A DNA stretch of 64,000 nt from Megaleporinus macrocephalus (GCA_021613375.1 CM038710.1:28705763-28769762); one strand, 5' to 3'. Counted from the first letter of the stretch, positions 12,576 to 22,599 are shown. The notes: a model not told the origin generated them from the letters alone. Program-made: numbers and translations.

Positions 12576-14939
12576 GCACGTGTCTGCAGATTGCTCTGAC
12601 GCATGACGGACAAATCCAGTACTTCCCCATCAGCACTGAGCAACAGATAGTCAGCCCAGAGGATCTCGAGGCTGCTGCTCACTCTGCTGTCAGTGGTACG
12701 ACCTCTCACCAGTTTTTTCCATTGATATGGTACTGGTTTTCATACCAGTCCACATTTAAAAATCTAATCTTCTCAGTAGGGCTTGCAGTATATCATCAAC
12801 TAGCCATTTTTGCAGGATTGATTTTTACAATATAAATTTTAATATTAATTATTGATCATTGTTAAAAACAAACCTCTATTGAAATTTGATGGTTTAACTG
12901 TGTAGTGTGAACATCATGACCATTCACCCGTGTTCTTAGATTAATCAAGGCGTTTACATTGTCCAACAATAAGAATCATTTGGTCAAACTATCACCAGCT
13001 GATTGTTAACTCCAAACCTTGTGTCATCATGTTGTATAATTCTGTTATACAAGCACATATAAGACATTCAAGTATCAGGTTTTTGCCTATAGGAACAATG
13101 AATTATCAGAATAATTCTGCTTGGGTAAACAAAAACATTTCCAAAGCATTTTTTTTCTTGAGATCATGGTGTGTTCTGAATTATTTGGACATTAAGCAGT
13201 AAAGGTCTGAAAATTGATACTTGCATACCTCACCCAAACTAACAATCCTGCACCTTCAATTGACATCACTAAAGTCAGCTGACTTCTACACATGTGAAAA
13301 TTGACCTCCTAATTTCAATGACAGAGATTTTCTAGAGAAAAGCAAATATTATAATTTTATAGTCAAATACAGTTTGAACAAAGGGCTGGTCCAGATCCAG
13401 GCAAAATGATGGCACATGTTCAGAGGTCTATATAATATTGTAGTTAATTTAGTATATAGCAGGTCTTATTTAGTATATAGCAGGTCTTATAGCAGTAATA
13501 TTCTGTAGTACTGCATTGAAATAACCATGTTGACACAAAGTATTCTGTGTATTCAGTTCAAGTTTATTCATATAGCGCTTTTTACAAGGATTATGTCACA
13601 AAGCAGCTTTACAAAAGTTTAAAAAACAGACAGTTACAACATTTATCCCCCAGTGAGCAAAGCCAGAGGCAACAGTGGCAAAGAAAAGCTCCCTCAGACT
13701 GGAGAAAGAAACTTTGGGAGGAACCAAGACTCTCAAGGGGAGAGCCAACCTCCTCTGGTCAAACAGTATTTACAGTTTAATAAACTATTTATCGAAAGAA
13801 AAGCTAAGAGAATCTCTGTTTGAAGTCTGGATGGTAAAGCTTTAGAAACTGTACTGGTAGAGGCGGTCTCAGACTGAGTCTTTTTGAAAAGTGAGATTGA
13901 ACTGAAACAGTCCCATCCTATCTCACTGCTGGTGCATCTGGATGGCACAGTGATGTAACTGAGGGTGTTGCAGTTGGCATGAATGAACAGGAGAGCTGGC
14001 TGGTGATAGGTGAGGAGAAGGCCCTGATGGTCAGTCTTCCAACAGCGTCCAGCAGGACGGGAGGACAGTCATTATCTCAGGAAGAGTAAAAAGAGAAAAT
14101 GAGTTCTGTATTGTGTTGCAGAGATAACTACTAAAGTTAACATGCTAACCAGCTAGCACTGGACTGTCCTGTTCTATATTACCACCTTGTACTTTGAAGC
14201 TGGACTGGTCGAGTTCAACCAGTCCAATGTAAGAGAATGAAGTAGCGCTGCCCAGATAGCATTTTCTAATCTCTTGTTAATCATGTTCATTTAAGCACAA
14301 GTAGCCATTGAATAAATGCAACAATGACTGTCATTGTACAAATTTCTCCTGTAAACCTGAAAACCTCACTATTGTCCGGCTACTGTGACACCTCTGCAGG
14401 AGATATTTTGTTGCTGTCCAAAGAAAAACAAGTATCTCTTAAATTACAGCTTTACAGTAGAGGCCAGAAAAAGCCTTTACTTATACTGTGAGTCAATGGA
14501 ACCAGAATATTTTCCAAGCTATTTTAGAGCATCTCTACTGATTAATTCATCATGAAATTGTCACGCAATGTAAACAACATGTGCTGCGTTCAAGTGGTGT
14601 AGAAAAACAATAATACACAATAATGCAGTTGAGCCATACTTTATTCCACATATTTCTGTGGCTTCCTTGGTCTTGTGTGGCGTTACAGTTCGGTAGGAAA
14701 GGCATTGAAGAGGATTTTAAATGCAGACGGTTTCTTTATATGGAGGTAATGAGGTAGAAGATCCAAAGTAGAAGCCTGGTTATGTTACTGAGTGTGAGTT
14801 TATTCTGTCTCCAGCTGTAGCAGACGCAGCCATGGCCCAAGCTCAGACAGTCTACACCACAGAAGCCACGCCCGAGCAGCTCGAGCAGATGCAGCAGCAA
14901 GGCATCCAGTATGACGTCATCACCTTTACAGAGGAATAG
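858..14939 (+). CDS. znf335: Zinc finger protein 335 (NIF-1), 3' 23 coding exons; 5' end lies left of the window
   Basis: C2H2 zinc-finger transcription regulator; in mammals ZNF335 acts in the nucleus with H3K4 methyltransferase complexes and nuclear receptor coactivators. Exons read from GT-AG borders: 858-1001, 1133-1297, 2391-2664, 2790-2967, 3436-3548, 3728-3746, 4012-4128, 5028-5104, 5211-5371, 5901-6118, 6387-6486, 6575-6663, 7661-7962, 8133-8274, 8962-9168, 9347-9489, 10371-10510, 10724-10824, 11040-11117 (or 11126), 11505-11588, 12373-12438, 12590-12695, 14815-14939. All phases join, giving 1,048 codons before TAG. Order: acidic region with AT-hook-like KRGRGRPRK and KRGRPSKR, eight fingers, acidic linker, four fingers, Gln-rich tail ending YDVITFTEE. 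Family hallmarks include [35 protein letters not shown] and [19 protein letters not shown]. Mammalian ZNF335 has 13 fingers, so the first finger and the start codon should lie upstream. Exon borders are inferred from the sequence, without transcript data. Confidence 0.95.
1735..2020 (+). mobile_element. tRNA-derived SINE in a znf335 intron
   Basis: The head contains Pol III box-like sequence (TAGTGGTTAGCACTGTTGCC, then GGGTTCGATTCCC). The body is the common teleost SINE text (GTGCATGTTCTCCCTGTG, CTCCGGTTTCCTCCCACAG, GCGATGGACTGGCGACCTG). The tail is a short ATGGATGG simple repeat. It lies forward in the 1298-2390 intron and does not touch an exon. Confidence 0.85.
4262..4790 (+). mobile_element. 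Non-autonomous DNA transposon-like repeat in a znf335 intron
   Basis: Starts with ACAGTACTGTGCAAAAGTTAGAGACCACC, a terminal sequence found widely in fish genomes. The interior has no long open frame with recognisable domains. The right limit, near the poly-T stretches around 4780, is uncertain. Confidence 0.5.
5640..5840 (-). mobile_element. SINE copy, reversed, same family as 24226-24445
   Basis: On the minus strand this reads a tRNA-like GGGTTCGATCCCC-type box, then the SINE body with the GCAAGGAACTTAACC and GCGCCGTGGATAGGGCTG segments. The latter is shared with the copy near 24353-24374. It ends near CACTAGTGTGTGTG. It sits in the 5372-5900 intron, about 60 bases from the next exon. Confidence 0.75.
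6671..6930 (+). repeat. Dispersed repeat family R1, copy 1
   Basis: Shares ordered blocks with three other places in the window (14412-14630, 20403-20660, 23110-23300), all in the same orientation. Shared blocks are AAACAAGTRTCT, the AACTTTACA region, AGTCACTGGAACCA, CAAAGCTATTTTGAGGCATTT, the CATGAA block, and GAGATGCATGTTTTT followed by GGACAGTGATGATATGC. It begins only about 10 bases after the splice donor at 6664. I recall similar sequence as abundant in ostariophysan fish; its class is unclear. Confidence 0.75.
8107..8125 (+). repeat. (TG)n run just before a znf335 splice acceptor
   Basis: About 19 bases of alternating TG end 7 bases before the acceptor AG at 8131-8132. They replace most of the usual polypyrimidine tract. 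Confidence 0.9.
8962..10436 (+). other. znf335: znf335 finger cluster 2 (four C2H2 fingers over three exons)
   Basis: Fingers begin CRVC and CPDC (8962-9168, the second finishing in the next exon), CPHC (9347-9489), and CEVC, which is split by the 9490-10370 intron and ends in exon 10371-10510 with FHMERLH. The segment [14 protein letters not shown] is characteristic of ZNF335. A Ser-rich linker precedes the cluster. The acidic stretch SDEEALATL follows it and leads into the Gln-rich tail. Confidence 0.93.
12108..12240. repeat. Teleost retroelement-tail-like repeat in a znf335 intron
   Basis: Contains AATCCTTTATTAGTCCCACA and GGGAAATTCAGTGTTACAGC, the common fish repeat that reads 'ttattgatccc...gggaaattc'. 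An A-rich stretch (AATATAAATAATAAAAG) follows. Probably the 3' tail of a non-LTR element or a related SINE. No coding sequence is visible. Confidence 0.55.
12516..12572 (+). repeat. (TG)n microsatellite just before a znf335 splice acceptor
   Basis: About 57 bases of TG with one GC interruption, ending 16 bases before the acceptor AG at 12588-12589. The short sequence between (TTTTGCACGTGTCTGCAG) is only weakly pyrimidine-rich. Confidence 0.92.
13545..13770 (+). mobile_element. Ostariophysan-type interspersed repeat in the last znf335 intron
   Basis: Begins TTCAAGTTTATTCATATAGCGC, then GTCACAAAGCAGCTTTACAA, GAGCAAAGCCAGAGGCAACA, GGAGGAACCAAGACTCTCAA and CCTCCTCTGGTCAAACAG. This order of segments matches a very common dispersed repeat of zebrafish and relatives that I recognise from memory. 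It lies in the 12696-14814 intron. A 21-bp direct duplication (GTATATAGCAGGTCTTAT) sits just upstream near 13451-13490. Confidence 0.7.
14412..14630 (+). repeat. Dispersed repeat family R1, copy 2
   Basis: Starts GCTGTCCAAAGAAAAACAAG and continues with CTTTACAGTAGAGGCCA, AGTCAATGGAACCAGAAT, CCAAGCTATTTTAGAGCAT, CATCATGAAATTGTCAC and AATGTAAACAACATGTGCTG. It is about 180 bases upstream of the last znf335 exon. Confidence 0.75.
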
Positions 14940-15532
14940 TAGCTTTGATAAACATGTGTGTGGATTATGATGAAGGGCACAGCCTGCTGGCATCAGGAGG
15001 GTGGCATCGATCTCCTGTAGAGATTACTGAACTGAAGAAGGTGTCACAGCGGGCTGTTGCAGTCCTGGAGAGCCCGTGCGCCAACATGCTTTTTTTTTGT
15101 TTTTGTATATTCTGTATAGTACAATCAGAGAGTCAGTGGGGCGGTCCAGTAGTGCAAGAAATCACACATTGTTATTATTTAAAGTGGTTCATCTTACTGT
15201 GCCTCCGCTGTTCTGCTTTGTAAAAAATATAGTGTGGTTGAATGACCGATTCAGTATTTAATTCAGTATAAACATTTGGTTCGGTATGCCTTAGGGAATG
15301 TTCGAGAAGAGCGACCACAGATGGTACTGGGTACTGTTTCTCTGTTTGGGAGTTCTACCAGAGCAAAATGTATGGACTTTTATTTTGTTATACAGTTTCC
15401 CAACAGTGGTGTAGGTTCTGATGGAATAGCTTTCGTTTTCCTTTTCATCAATTCCCTCTGTTTTTTATGCCTAGATAAAGAGTTTTCCCAGAGGTTTTTT
15501 GGCTTTGAGAGATGGCACTGATGCTCATACCA

Positions 15533-15538
15533 AATAAA
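15533..15538 (+). terminator. znf335: znf335 poly(A) signal AATAAA
   Basis: Canonical AATAAA about 590 bases after the stop codon, so the 3' UTR would be about 14940-15560. It is the first full AATAAA after the stop. Confidence 0.7.
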
Positions 15539-15727
15539 TCATGTCTACTTTACCTAAGCTGTCTACAACGAACAGCTAACTTGAAATGAGTTTTCTGCTT
15601 TTCTTCCTTTGTGTTAGAACTTCTGGTCAGCTAACCAAAATGAATACAGTTACATGGTAGGGGAGCAGAGAAGCAATAAGAAGTTAAAATGGGACAACAC
15701 TGTCTCATCCAAGGTTAATAACACAGT

Positions 15728-15946
15728 GGGTGGATGATATGAAAAGGTGGTCTGAGGTTACCTACGGCGACGTTTTTAATTACTTTGTACTCTCAGAAGG
15801 TGTAGACCGTTCGGCAATGAAAAACTATACAAGTTGTGAAGCGTATCAGTACCTGCACAATGGGAAGGACGGCCGTGTACTACTACACAAAGACGGTGAG
15901 TTTATATTTCTGAAAGTCGGTGTAAACTCAAGTCAAGCTAGCTGCT
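15728..15946 (+). pseudogene. Fragment of a YqaJ/SWIM-type transposon-derived gene
   Basis: A 72-codon open stretch reads WSEVTYGDVFNYFVLSEGVD, then SMKNY-type text (here SAMKNYTSCEAYQYLHNGK), then VLLHKDGEFIFLKVGVNSSQ. From memory this resembles the N-terminal exon of the multicopy fish proteins that carry a SWIM finger and a YqaJ-like nuclease. No SWIM motif or YqaJ domain follows, so it is an isolated remnant. The match is from recall, with no database search. Confidence 0.5.
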
Positions 15947-16479
15947 AAGCTTGGGTGTTAGTTACAGCCCAGATAGCCTAGCGCAGTGAACACTGATCAT
16001 AAAAGTTACTAAACTGATAGACCTCACAAGCACCCGACGCGTCTGCTTCCTTGGAGCTTCATAACCGAGACATTTCTCTGGATAAGGATGCTCTGATGCT
16101 GGTTCTCCTCCACAGAATGGTAAGAGCAGACATACAGAGGTTTCGGTGGATGTTTTAAATTTAGCGCCTTCAGCCAGAGATGCAGGTGCTTTTCTTTTGA
16201 AGGCGGTCCCCCAACAATATGACAAGTTTTCCTCTTCTTCCAATTATTGTGACTCTATCTAACTGAACATATTATGCTAGTCATTTTATATGTTTGTTGT
16301 CGGTTTGCTTGTAATTAGTATTAAAGTATCCACGGGCGCACCGGACGTTCTAACACAAAGTAAACAAAGATGGCGCCCCAGTGTTGTCATGTAAATAGCA
16401 TGAATATACCACGGCAGGGCTACATGTAGTTATTATCGCAGGCAAGTCATGAAACATGGTGGAAAAGTGGTATTCTAGC

Positions 16480-17092
16480 GCTATAAACTCTATAAAATCA
16501 CTCTGGCTGTGGTTCTTTAGCTCTCTGGCTGTTCGTACCGGTCAGATCTGGTCTGCACGGTTCTCTGGGTAGTTTGTTTTGGGCTAGCTGTGCGTGCTAG
16601 CTCTGCTGTTTGCGGATACTCACTGTATTCAGCCGCGTGGTGTACTTTTAAGTGCCATATCAGATTAGAAGAGTTAAATGTCTTTGTTTTGGTTCCCCCA
16701 CAAGACATGTTTATTTTACAGATTTTACAGAACGCCCTAGATGAGTCTGCGTCACATACGGTAAAACAATGCCAGACGGGCGGTGTTTCCTATCCGCACA
16801 TGCGGTGAACGGCGTAACCTCTCACGAGGCTCCTGCTTTAGTCAGTGTGTGAAAAATGAAAGGGTATGTATTTTCATCTAGCGGTTCAGATAGGAACTGC
16901 AGGGACCTGGCCAGAAGGGGTTTCATTGAAACGCTAGCTGGAAATACAGAAATTAGGCTCATTTGTTTAACGCCATTGATTGGCTCTCGGGATCGGCTCT
17001 GGAGAAATATCGGGCGATCACAGATCTCATATTTTGATTGAAAATCGGCCGATACCGATACATAACCGATCGATCCTTCCATCTCTAATCTT
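16480..17092 (-). mobile_element. hAT-family DNA transposon remnant with BED-finger fragment
   Basis: Read on the minus strand, the element begins near 17092 with TAGAGATGGAAGGATCGATC and CGGTATCGGCCGAT, typical of hAT terminal regions in fish. A BED-type zinc finger fragment lies at 16708-16517: FNSSNLIWHLKVHHAAEYSE fits the N-S-S-N-L-xx-H-L-xx-x-H-H-xx-E-Y signature. Only the first Cys of a possible CxxC is visible. The catalytic core is absent, so this is non-autonomous or decayed. The left limit is uncertain. Confidence 0.65.
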
Positions 17093-17612
17093 GACTTGTG
17101 TTTTTGCCCGTATAAACACAATGTAACATTAAATAAGATTAAACTTGAATATGGTATAATATAACAGGTGTTCCTTAATGAAATGCTGAGGTTCCTTAAG
17201 GACAGATTTGGAAAAGGTTAAACAAACACATTGACATGTTCTTCATTAATACTGTTTGAACTTTCCATTTAGCACTTAATTAGCTTCTCAAATAGCATTT
17301 TTTCAGATGTAAAAATTGCCTATTATTGCTGATTTATTGGGTTAAATAATCATGACAGTATTACAAACACAAATAAACCGTGTTAATGAAGAAAACCACT
17401 GCGGTGATGGAAATTCTGAGGCAACCCTGGAATGTTCATAAGCAAATCAGCAGCGTCAGTCAACGATCTGTTGAAGGTTTTAATGAGAGGAAGTGCCAAA
17501 GTTGACAAAGCAGTATTTTCAGCCCTCAGCTTAAGGTGGTTCCTCATTTCCGCGTGTTGAACGGTCTCAGCTTCTGTAAGTGACACTCACTTGTGGGACA
17601 GGACGAGCCAAT

Positions 17613-20600
17613 ATGAAGCTTCTCTTCTTTTTCATTTTCTTCTTCAAGAATGGTGAGCACCTCCTCCACTTCAGTCAACATTTACACAAACGTGCTGCAT
17701 AAAATCTTAATGCCTTTATGTGTTTCAGGTATAAGTCCCACAACAGGACAACTGAGCGCGGAGGTGTCCGGAGAAGTGACTGTAAGCTTTATGTATGATC
17801 CATACTTCAATGACTTCAAGAAGTCTTGCTGTAAGTTTGCTTCGTTTGGTTGCCTGCTGATTGCGGACACCACAGGATTTGCACATGGAGCTTACAAAGG
17901 AAGAATACAAACCCAGGAATACAACGGAGCTCTGGTTGTAAGGATTAGGAATTTGAATGCAGGCGATGCTGGAATGTACAGATGTGAGATCACTGGTGTA
18001 CAAAACTATTACCTTTACAAAGATTTTCAGATTGATGTAACTGGTAAGTTTTTCAAAAGGTAGTAATTGTAAGGTGATTGCTTACACTTGACAGATTGTG
18101 ACAAAATACTGCACACAGCTGTACTTAATGAAGTCTTTATTGTAGTATGTGTATAGCACAAATACTGTGGTATGTAAAGGCTCAGGCACCACTGGTCAAA
18201 GGAGAAGTTTGCTTCATTTTCTGTAAAATAAGTTTTCAATATTTCAATAACTTATCCTGCTTAGAAAACCTGAATTTGGAATTTATTGTGTTAGTAGTTT
18301 AACATATTGGGACTAAATATATTGGGCATGATTTTTTTCCACCCCAAACCACATTTTGTGTTTGTTTCACATGTTGAATTCAGCAAATAAACAATAGTTA
18401 AGCAGTAAGCAGTAGTGCATTACAAAGTCTGTAGACGATTCCAAACTTTTGCAGCTGCCAGTAGTATTATGATAATACGATCATGCTTGTTGGTGGCTGC
18501 TGTCTTACATTCATCACAAGTGTCAATAGCATGTACGCTCAAGCTCTTTCTTTAATTGACTTTATTATTTGGTTATTAAATATGACTAAATATGAAGAAA
18601 GTTGTCTGACAGTTTCCTCTTTCCAACATTTGGCTTTGTTCTTTTTGTGTGTCGACGCAGATAGGAAGTCTAGGATGCGTCCAGTGCTATTTATTCCGAA
18701 ATCTACCATCTCAGCTGCCACTTCACGGCACCATATTTTAGAGAAACACCAAGAACCACCCAGGTAAGCAAACAATAGATCTATATATATCCAAAAGAGA
18801 AAGAGGTTTTGCACAGAAAAGTGAATGTTTAATCCAGTTTCTTGATAACAGAAATAAAATTCCAACAGTAAAAATGTTATTATTTTATTTTATAAAAATT
18901 ATAAAAGATATAAAGTCTACATACCAAAGTACATTTGCATGTGTTTTATATGTCATTATATTTTCACCAATTCACTTTTAAGTAAAGAAATTCATTTTAA
19001 TGTGTAACATGGGTATAATGGGTAACATTTGTAAAAATGGAATCACATTAGAATAACAAAAATGTTGCTCCCATTACCATAAACCAATGAGCACCATGGA
19101 TAAAACCGCATGCCGTACTCTAGTTGCCTACGTTTCTGTTAACCACAGGAGTGGGTTATGAAACTCTATGATCACTTTCTTTTAATACTTATTCTATTCC
19201 CACTCTTGTTTGCAGCCTAATCAGTGATTCATGGAGCTTGAAACAAACACTGGGTACAGCGTTTGGCATTGTAGTCATCATCCTCGTCATCTCAGTCATA
19301 CTGGGAGCTGTCTATCACAAAAAGAAAGCAAAAGGTGAGGGTGGACCTCAGATTTCCACAACCAAGATCCACTGCTAAATTCACAGCGCATTCACGCTAC
19401 AAATGATTTCTTTTAATTTTTTTTGCAGACCCGCTATGTGGCATGGCTTCTTTTTCCTCGGATGAATGTGGAAGAAGCCTCAGCGGTGTACCTGACATCA
19501 TCCCAGTAAGATCTTCCCCATTTGACTCATGCTCAGATGCCTGTGGAGAAACGGTATACTATTTTGAAACACTCACACAGTCATGAGCTAATGTTTTGCA
19601 ATGTTTTTAGCTGTTTTGTAAGACTAAAGAAAACGCTTAAGAGTGTATGTTTTGTAAAAGCTAAAATGTACAGTTCCTACATTACTACTTCCACTGGGAT
19701 CTGTACTACAGTCAATCCGTACTGAAGTTACCGTCAGTTGCCTTAAATTTCCCTCTGGGGTCTATAATGTATCTATGTATCTAATTACAGTGGTCATCAA
19801 GGAATTTACCAGTTATTTAGATGATTCTAAACAGTATAAAAGCTTAACTAAAAAGTGATGTTCAGTCATGTACAACATTGAAGATGTTAATAAATAAGAT
19901 CTGAATATAAATGCGGTGTAATAATTCAAAAGGCTCAGAGACAAAGGTAAGATCCATAAGCAAACTGATTTATTGAACACATGTCCTTCATACTCCGTTT
20001 CTTACTGTAATCAAGAGAAGTAGGATACTTTAGAACATGTACTTATAATGATACAAGTACATAATTTGGATATTTATATGCAAATTCATGGAAGCTATAG
20101 TTATTTCCCTGATGTCTGTCTTGAGATTGCAAGAAAAACAAGTTCTTGAGGAAACAACATACCTCCTACCCCCTTCTCCGCTGGCCTGCACTCACCCTGG
20201 ATTAATGCTCCGGCTATAATCTAAGCTTGTAGACATATATTTATGCTGTTTCTAGTCATAGCTCATCAGCCTGACTGATAGTAATACGCCCCTGGTAATT
20301 CACTGTAGTAGCACAATGTAATTATAATGTTATACATACTTACTCGCAATTACTTAAAAAAACTCTGGCGCTGGATTGGTGCTAGTTTTGCTGCATATGG
20401 GCGTCCAAAATGCAAAGAAAAACAAGTATTTCCAGAATAACAGCTTTCTTTTAATGTCTTTAATGTCAGTGGAACCAGACTTTTTACCAAGCTAGTGTGG
20501 AGCATTTCTGTTGGTCCTTTCATCATAAAACTGTTAAAATGATACAGAAAAGTAAAAATGGAGATGCATGTTCTTCCTTGGACAGTGACTATATGCTGGT

Positions 20601-20894
20601 CTATGCTGCAACTAATCCCTGCTGATACTGCTGATAGTAATGTTGTAACACTGCGTTTGGTTACTGCAAATGTTTTCATTCTGAATCTCTCGGCTTCTTC
20701 AGCAGCCAGCACAGGAGCTCAACAGCATCATCTACACTATTGTGGATTTCAAGCATCACGAAGACACATCCCAGCTGTACGCCAACTTGTGCCTCCACAA
20801 CACAAGAGCCTTCGCACCTGATCCACACAGTGCGCTGAAGTCTCAGGAGAGCGTGGAGTACTCCACCATAGCCAGAAGTGATGATAAGCGGTAG
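17613..20894 (+). CDS. CD300/CMRF35-like or pIgR-like receptor with one Ig V domain and ITIMs
   Basis: Predicted single-pass leukocyte-type receptor, 281 residues in six exons: 17613-17652, 17729-18043, 18661-18763, 19216-19334, 19429-19505, 20703-20894; phases all join. Residues 1-14 are a short Phe-rich signal peptide. Residues 15-118 form one Ig V domain with C47, C48 and C55 (the extra pair typical of CD300/pIgR) and D93-G95-Y97-C99. Residues 119-164 are a stalk, 165-186 a hydrophobic membrane helix followed by HKKKAK. The tail has IIYTIV (Y229) and VEYSTI (Y271), which fit the ITIM pattern, and QLYANL (Y244), which nearly does, so SHP phosphatase recruitment and inhibitory signalling are inferred. 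Oddity: the B-strand cysteine is Phe (F34). The ATG is preceded by GCCAAT. CD300 and PIGRL families cannot be told apart by eye. Confidence 0.85.
20403..20660 (+). repeat. Dispersed repeat family R1, copy 3
   Basis: Lies in the last intron of the receptor gene. Blocks: GCAAAGAAAAACAAGTATTT, GTCAGTGGAACCAGACTTTT, GAGCATTTCTGTTGGTCC, TTCATCATAAAACTGTTAAA, GGAGATGCATGTTCTTCCTT and GGACAGTGACTATATGCTGG. Its right end reaches to about 40 bases before the exon at 20703. Confidence 0.75.
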
Positions 20895-20969
20895 AGCTGT
20901 CCACCATCAGAATGAATATGTAGTAGTAGTATCAGTTTTAATGTTTAATATTTCAATGAATGTTGTATG

Positions 20970-20975
20970 ATTAAA
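20970..20975 (+). terminator. Receptor gene poly(A) signal ATTAAA
   Basis: ATTAAA 76 bases after the stop codon, followed by T-rich and TGT-containing sequence. This is the most common variant signal and gives a short 3' UTR. Confidence 0.55.
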
Positions 20976-21132
20976 ACATTTCTCTTCTCCTGTAACAATG
21001 TACGATCACATCAAACCTCTTTTCCTATTGTAGCATTCAAAATTTCATAAAAAAATATTCCCAACATAACTTCTGTCATATAGATTACAGCGTTGCCTGG
21101 ATAGTTTGATGATGCCACATAAGAAGCTTACA

Positions 21133-21335
21133 TGCACTACCAGTCAAAGGTTTAAAAACACAACCAGTCAAACATTTTTAGAGCACTGCCAGTCAAAAGT
21201 TTTAGATTGCTACCAATCAAAAGTTTTAGTACACTACCAGCTAAATGTTTTAAAACAGTTCTAAAACTCTTGGCTGGTAGTGTTCTAAAACTTTTGGCTG
21301 GTATTGTTCTAAAATGTTTGACCGGTAGTGTTGTT
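21133..21335. repeat. Foldback array of short CACTACCAGTCAAAAGTTTT units
   Basis: Five forward units of about 22-27 bases (starting near 21137, 21162, 21184, 21209 and 21233) are followed directly by three reverse-complement units (near 21258, 21283 and 21307). The unit resembles the terminal inverted repeat end of fish Tc1-like elements (CACTACCRGTCAAAAGTTT). The arms can pair into a long hairpin. It lies about 200 bases upstream of the Tc1 transposase remnant. Confidence 0.8.
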
Positions 21336-21535
21336 GTAGGACGTGGGTTTATAGTTCACATTGGTGTAAATAGGCATGCAATGCCGTATTTACAGTAAAT
21401 GGTATCAACAGTACTGAATTAAGTTAGAAGTTCAGGTGTAATTGGAAAATTGACTGCTGCTCCATGCCCAGGGCTACGTTATTATTCCTTATTATTAAGT
21501 GTTGTATTTGCATTTGGAATTAATTGTAAAGCCAG

Positions 21536-21945
21536 AGGAGCCGTCTCTACCAATGCGGAGCAGGACATCATCAGACTGAAAAATCTAAACAAATTCATCA
21601 GAAAGACAGCAAAAACATTAGGTGTGGCCAAATCAACGGTTTGTGCATTCATAAAATAAAACAACACAGTGGAGAGCTCAGACCACCGTAAACAGCTGTG
21701 GTGGATGATGAACAAATTCTTTCCCTAGTAAAGGAAAATCCTTTCACAACAGTTGGCCAGATCACAAACACCATCCAGGACAGAGATGAATCTGTGTCAA
21801 AGGAGGAAACATATTAGGAAACGATTACTAGAACCAGAAAGACCAGATCAGAGTTTTCTGTGTCTGTATTATAGAAAAGCAATGTGTACCAAAATGATAG
21901 GAAGAGAAGGGAAGGAATCATGATTTGGGGTTTATAGCCTACCCA
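21536..21945 (+). pseudogene. Tc1/mariner transposase remnant
   Basis: Translation gives DIIRLKNLNKFIRKTAKTLG followed by VAKSTV, the paired-like helix-turn-helix of fish Tc1 transposases, then a stop at 21657. Further pieces in shifted frames (VVDDEQILSLVKENPFTTVG-like, QITNTIQD-like) match the second half of the DNA-binding region. Near 21885 a 'GTACCAAAATGATAGG' stretch corresponds to the central catalytic part. It is broken by frameshifts and stops, so no active product is expected. Confidence 0.85.
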
Positions 21946-22599
21946 ACTTGTCTGTCAAGCACAGTGTAATGGCATGAGTGTTCATCTGTGTTCATATCCC
22001 TTGTATTTACTCGTGATGTTCCCATTCCACCTTGAAAGGTGTAGCAGTTCTGGAGCCAGCCTGTAACTGTCATAGCTGTAAATGAGTTAACTGCCGCAAA
22101 TAACTTAAACAGCTGGGAAATATTGTTTGATGGTGCACGTGTCCTATAATTAGAACTGTCATTACCAAGTGCTGTCAAGTCATTTCTGACTCCTGTCGAT
22201 CACGTAGACAGTGTATCTGTAGAATGTCCCGTCTTCTGTTCGACTCTTCGCGAGTCTGAATGTCTGGTTAATGACTAAATCAGGAAGATCCTCTGCATGT
22301 ATTGTAGCACGTACCACTGTTACTAGAGACACCGCTTTCCCACAAGTCCTTTATTTCCCAGCTGTTGTTGGTGACAGCCAAGCCATACACAAATCTAGCT
22401 TTTCCCTTTTTAAGGTCTGTCCTTCTTTACCCAGCTCACGTCTTCCCTTCTGCCTGCACACACAAACACACACCCTCTAGGCCAGTTCCTAGCCCCTCCC
22501 TCATCAGTACATGCCAAAGTAAAATAAATGCTGGAGACATGTGACCCAAAATAAACAAGCCAGAACATGTGACATATTATTAATTTGTATATATTTATG

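Larger units (their letters stand above)
15560..17600. other. Intergenic region between znf335 and the Ig receptor
   Basis: About 2 kb made of the two transposon remnants listed separately, plus unassigned sequence. The stretch 15950-16260 has a 93-codon minus-strand open frame with no motif I recognise. Near 16368 there is AAAGATGGCGCC, resembling a YY1 site, in a locally GC-richer patch. I saw no promoter for the receptor with a clear TATA box. Confidence 0.5.

Noticed and set aside
15962..16243. Minus-strand open frame of 93 codons between transposon remnants
   Set aside because: No motif recognised; short, in a region of mobile element debris. Left unassigned.
20350..20712. Minus-strand open frame of 120 codons in the receptor's last intron
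   Set aside because: It lies across R1 repeat copy 3 and the start of the receptor exon; no domain is visible.
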